Positions 57,669 to 64,000 of a DNA stretch of 64,000 nt are shown here, one piece after another. Position 1 is the first letter of the stretch, and every line of letters begins with the position of its first letter. A model generated the notes under the pieces. The model made no database searches. It worked only from the letters and a program-made list of their open reading frames with translations, and was not told where the DNA came from. Origin of the DNA: Amphibalanus amphitrite (taxonomy: Eukaryota; Arthropoda; Thecostraca; Balanomorpha; Balanidae); contig NW_024881961.1 in NCBI RefSeq assembly GCF_019059575.1, positions 1 to 64,000 of the forward strand, given 5' to 3'. A program made the translations under genes and the position numbers.

Positions 57669-60600
57669 CTACAAGCCTGGGACAAAGCGATCAGGCGGTC
57701 GAGTCCGTCGCTCGGACCGTCTGGCTGGCACCGGCGGCGGTACCTCAGACCGCGGGGGTACCGGTGGACACTCGGGTGTCGGCACCGCCATCTGAACTGT
57801 GCCGGACGATTGCTCCTCAATCGCTGGCTCCTTACCTTGCACAGCTGTGCCGATGATGGGCAATCGTGCCCACGCTGTGGCACCAGCCGGGCCATCCGCT
57901 GACCCACTGTCCACGGAGACCGACTCTATCTCTGCTGGCGGCGTGGTCTGAGCGCGTGTCACCGGTGACGCAGCATCAGCACCAGCCCCATCCTGACTCT
58001 CAGTGACCTCTGGCACTGGTGGGGTAACTATCGGCTCAGTTCGCGGCTTCAAACGATTATGGTGAACCAGTAATGTTTTCCTGGAGCCCGTGACCCTGAT
58101 GCGATAGTTCAAGTCCCCTACCTTTGCTACAATCACCGCAGCCTTCCACGGTCTCACAAACTTGTAATATTGTCCCTTAGGAACTACAGCTTTGTGCAAA
58201 AATACCAAATCTCCCTCTTTGTATTCAAACTCATTCATTCGTTTTTCGTAGAACCGTTTGTTTTTCCCATGTGAAGCGTCAGATACCTGTAGCGCATGCT
58301 TGTGTGCAATTCTCAAAGACTCGCGTAGCTTATCTACGTATTCAGTGACGGTCTGAGATTTGCTCGCGACTGGAACCTGGAGCTCAGCCTCCACAGGCAG
58401 GCGCGGCTCTTTACCAAACATGAGAAAATACGGACTGTAGCCCAGCGCACTGTGCTCGAGCGATCTGTACCCCAGCATCAACAATGGGAGGTGCTCGTCC
58501 CACTGATCATGATTGGCGTCGAGATACTTCGAAAGCATGTCGAGCAGAGTCCTCATCATCCTCTCAACCTTACCGTCACCCTCTGGATGATAGGCACTTA
58601 TCTTTGTCTTCTCGATGCCGAAAAGACGACACATCTCGGCAATCACCTGACCCGTGAAATTGGCGGCACAATCCGAATGGAGCTTCCTCGGGCACCCGTA
58701 CCTGGAAAAGAATTCACTTACCAGAGTGGACGCTACTGTGGTGGCCGTCATGTCCTTCAGCGGGAACACCTCACACCAGCGAGTGAAGTGATCGATCACC
58801 ACCAACAAATGCTTATGACCACTCGGCGTCACTGGTAGGTTAGTCAGAAAATCGATCGCTACCGTCTCGAACGGCTCGGAAGCATGCAGTTCACCCAGCG
58901 CGGCTCTCGGTCTCGGCACCGGCTGACTTCTGGATGAACACCGCTCACAGCGCTTGCAGAACTCCTTGACGTCTGACAACATCCCTACCCAGAAAAAGCG
59001 TCGGGTCACTGCTGCGTGTAACCTGTCCGGTCCGGGGTGACCGGCGGTCGGGCCGCTGTGCAGTGACGTCAGCACACCGGTCACGAGAGATCGCGGAATC
59101 ACCAGCTGCAGCTGAAACTCATCTCTCGCCCTCCTGCGGTACTTTCGGTACAGGACACCGTCAAGAAGGGTCAGTCTGGACCACTGCCTCAGCAGGGGAC
59201 GCGAGGACCTGTCGACACTGCGGCGATTTGGACGCTGTCCTGAGGAAAGATGCTTCACGATCTCTGAAATTGTTGCGTCCTTACCTTGCTCGTCTTTCAT
59301 GAAACTGGTGGACCACAGACTCGCATTGATCTGATGGCACCACGCTCCCTCAGTCTGCACGCCTGCGTCAGCTGTGCTCTCGGGGCGCCGGCTCAGACCA
59401 TCAGCTGCTGTATTAGTGGCCCCCGGGCGATAAGAAATGTCAAACTGATAATTGCCCAAAACTTCAAACCACCTGGCTAGCATGCCGGTGGGGTTCTTAA
59501 AATTCAATAGCCATTGCAGGCTACTGTGATCAGTACGTAATTGAAATCTCGCTCCCTGAAGATAGTGGTTAAAATGCTGCATAAAATGAACACACGCTAA
59601 TAGCTCACGCTTCGTGGTAGAGTAATTTCTCTGTGACTTTGACAGCGTCTGGCTGCCGTAAGCGACTGGACGCTCGACACCATTCTGCACCTGTAGCAAA
59701 ACGGCTCCCATACACTCACCACTGGCATCCGTCTCCAAAATGAATGGACCTGCCTCTGAATCAAAACGCGGAAACGCAAGCACTGGTGACTCGCATAAGG
59801 CCTTTTTCAATGAATCAAAAGCAATTTGAGCGCTGTCCGACCATTCAAACTTTTGATCCTTAATCGTGAGGCGGAACAGCGGCGCTGCAATATCCGCAAA
59901 GTTCTTAATGTACCGTCTAAAGTACGAAGCTAGCCCAAGAAAACTGGACATCTCCTTGGCTGATCTGGGCACAGGCCAGTCACGCACCTTCTCCACCTTG
60001 ACAGGATCGGCCTTGATACCCTCCCCTGACACTTCATGTCCCAGATAGGTGACCTTTTTCCGGAAAAACTGACACTTTTTCAAGTTCAAAGTCAACCCTG
60101 CATCCATGAGACGACTCAAAACACAATCCAGTGACTCCAGAACACTCTGAAAGGTTGACCCGTGCACAATGATGTCATCAAAGTAACTGACACATTTTTC
60201 CGGTGCAATATCTCCAAGCACTAAGTTCAGCAGACGAGCACAGCTCGCTGGCGCTCCAGCGAGACCAAAACAAACCCGTGTGTACTGCAGACACGAGAAA
60301 GGTGTCACGATCGTTGCCTTTTCTCTATCCTCCGGTGCAATTGACATCTGATGGTAAGCCGAGTTCATATCAAGGGTACAAAATAGCGACGATCCCGACA
60401 GCGCGTCTAACGTGTCATCAATTCTGGCTATCGGATAGGCGGGGACTCGAGACACTGAGTTCAATCGGCGTAAATCAGCCACTATCCTCGCCGACCCGTC
60501 CTTCTTGCGAACCACGCAAATTGGCGACGCCCACGTGCCCTCTGACTCCTCTAGGATCCCCTGTCTGACCAACTCGTCTAACTGAGCTTTCACCTCCTCT

Positions 60601-61583
60601 TTGAGGTGCGGCGGAATTCTACGTGGGGCCTGTCTGATCGGAGGACTGTCACCCGTGTCGATACGGTGCTCCACCAGAGTGGTGTGGCCCACGTGACCAT
60701 CGAACATTGACTCGTACTTTTTAAGGACGCGAAAAAGGGCAGCTCTCTGTGATGACGTTATATCTACTCCCTCTAAGTTCACTAATTCTTCCAAGTTCAC
60801 AGACTCTTTAAGCTCAGACTCTTTTACTTTAGGCTCCTCTGAAAATCCTACCTCTAACTGAGCCAGCTCAGCGTGCTTGGGTACAGTAACAAAACGATCA
60901 GAGTTGTTTCGCAATACTAATGGAACGCTCGTGCCAGACACTTCCACTATGCTTCTCACAACCTCTAATCCCGGTTTATCCCAGGAAGGTTCAATCAGAG
61001 CAGAACCCCTGTAGTCACAATTATGAGAGAACCCACGAACCACCGTCTCACTACCGGGTGGAACGGTAATATCTTTGCCCAGAACCACGGTTCCTACAGT
61101 CACTGCCTCCGCTGAAACAGATCGAACTGCCTCCGACGGCACAAAGCTCAGGCATTTCCGCTGCAGATCTATTACACACGGTTGCACGTGCTGAAGGAAA
61201 TCAATGCCAAACAGGCAGGGCACATCAATCACATCTGACACATAAAAGGGGACAGTCTTTTGTACGCGACCTATCTGAACGGAAAGCACAGTTCTCCCTA
61301 GGAGAGGCAACTGTTCCTGCGCGGCCGTCCGCGCCCGTGTCGCTGTCATACTCAAAGTGGCGTTCGGTAAAGCATCAAACACTGCCTTATTGATAATGCT
61401 AATCGTCGAACCCGTATCCAACAAACAGTTACACTCAACCCCACAGATCCTAGCCGAGAAGGTCATATCTGGGTTGAGCTGTACGCTGTCACCAGCATCA
61501 CTTACTGTTCGGGAGGTGCCGCGGGACCCGGCCTCGGGCTTTGACCTGGGCCCCGGTCGGCGTTTCCCGACGGAGCTTGGCAC
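57669..61583 (-). CDS. pol: gypsy-2 Pol (protease, RT, RNase H, integrase)
   Basis: 1,304 codons without a stop, frame open upstream of 61583 to the frameshift site at 61562. Order: protease (CLLDTGSTISIIN); reverse transcriptase with RRIPPHLKEEVKAQLDEL, SPICVVRKKDGSARIVADLR and the active site YFDDIIVHGS; RNase H (LETDASGECMGAVL); integrase zinc finger (HSGPTAGHPG...FCKRCERC); DDE core with AIDFLTNLP, LHSDCAANFTG and HPEGDGKVERMMRT. The C-terminal part binds DNA or chromatin (YKEGDLVFLHK; HHNRLKPR), followed by a proline-rich tail. All catalytic residues are present. The GTG at 61583 is not a true start; translation should enter by frameshift. Confidence 0.94.
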   Translation of the reverse strand: MPSSVGKRRPGPRSKPEAGSRGTSRTVSDAGDSVQLNPDMTFSARICGVECNCLLDTGSTISIINKAVFDALPNATLSMTATRARTAAQEQLPLLGRTVLSVQIGRVQKTVPFYVSDVIDVPCLFGIDFLQHVQPCVIDLQRKCLSFVPSEAVRSVSAEAVTVGTVVLGKDITVPPGSETVVRGFSHNCDYRGSALIEPSWDKPGLEVVRSIVEVSGTSVPLVLRNNSDRFVTVPKHAELAQLEVGFSEEPKVKESELKESVNLEELVNLEGVDITSSQRAALFRVLKKYESMFDGHVGHTTLVEHRIDTGDSPPIRQAPRRIPPHLKEEVKAQLDELVRQGILEESEGTWASPICVVRKKDGSARIVADLRRLNSVSRVPAYPIARIDDTLDALSGSSLFCTLDMNSAYHQMSIAPEDREKATIVTPFSCLQYTRVCFGLAGAPASCARLLNLVLGDIAPEKCVSYFDDIIVHGSTFQSVLESLDCVLSRLMDAGLTLNLKKCQFFRKKVTYLGHEVSGEGIKADPVKVEKVRDWPVPRSAKEMSSFLGLASYFRRYIKNFADIAAPLFRLTIKDQKFEWSDSAQIAFDSLKKALCESPVLAFPRFDSEAGPFILETDASGECMGAVLLQVQNGVERPVAYGSQTLSKSQRNYSTTKRELLACVHFMQHFNHYLQGARFQLRTDHSSLQWLLNFKNPTGMLARWFEVLGNYQFDISYRPGATNTAADGLSRRPESTADAGVQTEGAWCHQINASLWSTSFMKDEQGKDATISEIVKHLSSGQRPNRRSVDRSSRPLLRQWSRLTLLDGVLYRKYRRRARDEFQLQLVIPRSLVTGVLTSLHSGPTAGHPGPDRLHAAVTRRFFWVGMLSDVKEFCKRCERCSSRSQPVPRPRAALGELHASEPFETVAIDFLTNLPVTPSGHKHLLVVIDHFTRWCEVFPLKDMTATTVASTLVSEFFSRYGCPRKLHSDCAANFTGQVIAEMCRLFGIEKTKISAYHPEGDGKVERMMRTLLDMLSKYLDANHDQWDEHLPLLMLGYRSLEHSALGYSPYFLMFGKEPRLPVEAELQVPVASKSQTVTEYVDKLRESLRIAHKHALQVSDASHGKNKRFYEKRMNEFEYKEGDLVFLHKAVVPKGQYYKFVRPWKAAVIVAKVGDLNYRIRVTGSRKTLLVHHNRLKPRTEPIVTPPVPEVTESQDGAGADAASPVTRAQTTPPAEIESVSVDSGSADGPAGATAWARLPIIGTAVQGKEPAIEEQSSGTVQMAVPTPECPPVPPRSEVPPPVPARRSERRTRPPDRFVPGL

Positions 61584-61780
61584 ACGGCTGCCAGGTGTCC
61601 CTTCTTACCACACGAGTGGCAGGTGCTATCACGAAAACGGCATCGGGACCGCACGTGATCAGCACCACCACAGGCCCAGCAGGCGCGCGCCGGCGCCTCG
61701 TTTGACCGGGACGGCTGCGACCCGCGGCGCCGTCCGTCCGGTCCGCTCGGGGCGTCCGGGGCCGTCCAGACGCCGCTCGA
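61502..61780 (-). pseudogene. gypsy-2 Gag nucleocapsid region in a +1 frame
   Basis: Two CCHC knuckles, CWACGGADHVRSRC (61640-61681) and CHSCGKKGHLAAVC (61580-61621), are read one base ahead of the N-terminal gag frame. The frame ends at TAA 61502. It is open upstream past 61780, so an indel between about 61690 and 61780 could have split gag in this copy. A programmed +1 shift is the alternative. Pol is in the -1 frame relative to this one. Confidence 0.75.
61522..61568 (-). promoter_or_regulatory. -1 ribosomal frameshift signal, gypsy-2 gag/pol
   Basis: Heptamer G GGA AAC (61568 down to 61562), in phase with the knuckle frame. Then a 6-nt spacer (GCCGAC), and a stem pairing 61555-61548 (CGGGGCCC) with 61529-61522 (GGGTCCCG): eight pairs, one of them G-U, with an 18-nt loop. 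The slip leads into pol. Confidence 0.8.
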
Positions 61781-62366
61781 GCTGCTCGATACGATCGAGT
61801 ATCAGGCGCAACATCGGCGCCTGCACGTCTACCTGACGCACTGTCTCGCTTCGCAGCACCTCAGCGCTGCGGATATTGCTCACCTTTTGCACGGCGGCCG
61901 GGAAATCAGTAATTCCCGCCATCACAATCTCTGAGCGATATTTCTCGGGGACGGCTGACAGAAAGTAGTTAAAAAGCAGACCACCAGTCGGCTGATCTGG
62001 GAAGGAGCGCCTTACCAGAGACTTAAACCGCACAAGGAACTCGTCCAGAGACTCGGCGGGGTCATACTTTAACTCGGTCAGACGAATGTGCGCGTCGATT
62101 GTGGTCCCCACTGTGAACGTTTCCCGCAAACCATTGAAAACGCTGTCGAGAGATCCCTTCTGACTCGAGCTCAGAGCATCATAAGCATCCCGTGCAATGC
62201 CTTCTAGGGTCAGTGGCAGAAAAGAAAGCTGCTGTCCCTCATCCCAGCCCTGAAGCCGACCAAACGTTTGAAAGTCCTCACGGAAACGGGACAATGAGCC
62301 CTTCCCACCGAAACGGGGTGCCGGTACAATAAAAGAACTCATTTTAAATTCCTGCTTAGGTACCAC
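61659..62366 (-). CDS. gag: gypsy-2 Gag N-terminal part (capsid)
   Basis: 235 codons, with likely start at the first or second methionine (MSSFIVPAPRFGGKG). Retrotransposon gag domain: LSRFREDFQTFGRLQGWDEG; LPLTLEGIARDAYDAL; AESLDEFLVRFKSLVRRSFP; LLFNYFLSAVPEKYRSEIV. A short coiled coil (LRLILDRIEQLERRL) precedes an arginine/proline stretch. It ends at TGA 61659, before the zinc knuckles, which lie in another frame. Confidence 0.85.
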   Translation of the reverse strand: MVPKQEFKMSSFIVPAPRFGGKGSLSRFREDFQTFGRLQGWDEGQQLSFLPLTLEGIARDAYDALSSSQKGSLDSVFNGLRETFTVGTTIDAHIRLTELKYDPAESLDEFLVRFKSLVRRSFPDQPTGGLLFNYFLSAVPEKYRSEIVMAGITDFPAAVQKVSNIRSAEVLRSETVRQVDVQAPMLRLILDRIEQLERRLDGPGRPERTGRTAPRVAAVPVKRGAGARLLGLWWC

Positions 62367-63417
62367 ATTAACTGGTTAGCCAAACCTGACCTGGCTTTAC
62401 AGTGAACTCTAATATCATTTCCATTGCGTATTCACTTGATTTTTCGCACATTGTTCTGACACCACTACTGAATTGTTCATTGTCAACACTCAAAACACAG
62501 TTCACCGACCCCGAAATCCCAGTTCCCCAGGCACAGTACCGTGAGTGCAGTGACAGCCAGTCCTCTCCATCCGGTGCCTTGCCTGCTGCTCCTCGAATCA
62601 GCTGACGCGGCCCAGTGCAGCGCCGACGGGGCGGCAGAGCTGGGCAGAGCTCCGAGCCGAGTCGCGGTGGGCAATACGGCCGGCTAGTGCCGATCACCAG
62701 CAGCGAGGAGGTCGGACGCCAATCGCTATGGCGGTGCCGACTCGTCACTCGCTCACCACTCGCGCACCAAATCACTGAGCACTGTACACTGAGCTCGCAG
62801 GCCGCAGCAGCGCGACGGCTGGGCCGAGATCACCGCAAGCCACTGCGCACTGATCGCTGTCTCTCAGCCTCCTCACGGACGTCACCTCCATCACAGCTGA
62901 GACTGCAGGTAGCCGGTACCCGAAGATTGTAGAAGCAGGGAAAACAGCGCGGTCCAGGACTAGGCTCCTCTTGCTTCGATAGCCCTGGGCTGGTCGATCT
63001 CCATGACGGCTCGTAACTGGTCCATCTTGCGATAAACTTGATGAGTAAACGTGTTGCAGCAACGGTGCTCAGTCGACACTTCCAAAGCCAAGTGGACCGA
63101 GGGTCGACCGTAGCACAGCTCAAGAAGCGGAGCTCAGTGCTAGCGGGAACAGACGACACTGCTGGACGGTCGCCGTGCAGCGGCCAACATGTCGCAGTCT
63201 TTAGTCGGGACAAAAGGTGAAGTCGACCGACCTTACCGGCTAACTGACAGCTCGCCAGAGTGTTGCAGAGCCGGAAAACCAACAGCAGACATCTTGCACT
63301 GGCGATAGCTTCTCCGAAGAGTTCAAACAGTCAGTTGAATTCTTGAATTCTTCATCTTGAGGCCGCGAAAGCCGAGGACGTCGGTTCGGGCTCCAAACTT
63401 CATTTCGACTAAGTCGA
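62367..63417 (-). other. gypsy-2 5' leader
   Basis: About 1.05 kb between the primer-binding site and gag, GC-rich, without a long frame. Expected to hold packaging and translation signals; nothing specific seen. Confidence 0.6.
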
Positions 63418-63434
63418 TCCCACCGCTGTCACCA
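63418..63434 (-). promoter_or_regulatory. gypsy-2 primer-binding site (tRNA-Leu-like)
   Basis: TGGTGACAGCGGTGGGA starts 2 nt inside the 5' LTR. It matches the complement of a typical animal tRNA-Leu 3' end at 14 of 17 positions. The assignment is tentative. Confidence 0.6.
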
Positions 63435-63436
63435 AA

Positions 63437-63923
63437 TGTAAACCCGTGTTTACTGAAGGTGAATCGACATAATCAAAAGTGAAGAACATTACATTGTATT
63501 TAGCTTTATGTTACATTTTAACAGAGCCAGGAGCGCAACCTCACTCCTTGAGCTCTCGATCCAGACTCTCCGCCCACAGTCAGCCGAACACCTCCGTGAT
63601 CAGCTGAATGGGCGAAAACATAGTGCACATGAGATGCTCCGATCGCGGCATCCGCTATATAAAACATTATACTAATTGGTCAGTAAAGCCTCTAAGCATG
63701 AACAAGAGTGTTTACCATTCTAATAATATGCTGTACATAATAAACACATTTAATTGCAGTATCTAGGACAGCTTCGAGTTCATACCTGAAGCAACAATTG
63801 AATAGCAGACGATCACGCGCAAAACCGTTGAATTAAATTCCTGTCCAGACATCATATGGTCACCGGGCTCCTCTCGCCGGTGAAACAGATAAACTTTAAT
63901 CGGCGCAAAGCTTGCCGATTACA
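63437..63923 (-). repeat. gypsy-2 5' LTR
   Basis: 487 bp, matching 56587-57073 throughout as far as I can read, then (TA)n. Confidence 0.92.
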
Positions 63924-64000
63924 TATATATATATATATCCAATGGTAGTCTCTGCGCTTTTTTATCTACAAACTTACCAAATTTTAGATCGATATCTCCT

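Overview
The window is metazoan nuclear DNA: intron-rich genes with GT-AG junctions, TATA-box promoters, AATAAA signals, two intact Ty3/gypsy retrotransposons and many DNA-transposon relics. The TE content and the crystallin-fold gene cluster fit an arthropod, perhaps a crustacean, but I cannot fix the taxon from sequence alone.

Layout. (1) 0.36-1.3 kb: an internally deleted piggyBac transposase, followed by GA/GGGA/GGAC microsatellites. (2) 3.5-17.2 kb: three secreted beta/gamma-crystallin-like paralogues (+, -, +), each with four coding exons of matching phase. Exons 1-3 are 188/191, 106 and 127 nt long. (3) 17.9-23.9 kb: a ten-exon PIBF1/CEP90 homologue on the minus strand. (4) 25.1-36.7 kb: an eight-coding-exon cystathionine gamma-lyase (CTH) on the minus strand. 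Its second intron holds a 5.3 kb TIR-bounded composite with degraded gene fragments. (5) 37.9-49.8 kb: a four-level transposon nest: a hAT-like element with minisatellite, containing piggyBac-like MITE A, which contains an intact gypsy element and piggyBac-like MITE B. (6) 50.2-52.7 kb: ribosomal protein eL33 (RPL35A) with a TOP-type leader exon. (7) 53.8-55.4 kb: a TA-flanked TIR element with a nested hAT MITE, plus a separate hAT MITE. (8) 56.6-63.9 kb: a second gypsy element, minus strand, inserted in a (TA)n array.

Four signals stand out. First, exon-boundary segments (splice site plus adjacent exon sequence) are repeated in tandem inside the neighbouring intron at eight junctions in five unrelated or paralogous genes; I call these splice-junction echoes. 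Second, a family of about 1.0-1.2 kb TTAA-flanked MITEs is loaded with AGGTCA nuclear-receptor half-sites, including a conserved DR1; one copy lies in crystallin intron 1. Third, both gypsy elements have textbook -1 frameshift signals (slippery heptamer, 6-nt spacer, stem). Fourth, crystallin genes 1 and 2 are nearly identical in exons 1 and 4 but diverged in exons 2 and 3, which suggests gene conversion.

All joins are conceptual, read from splice sites, phase and homology. No transcript data or searches were available.
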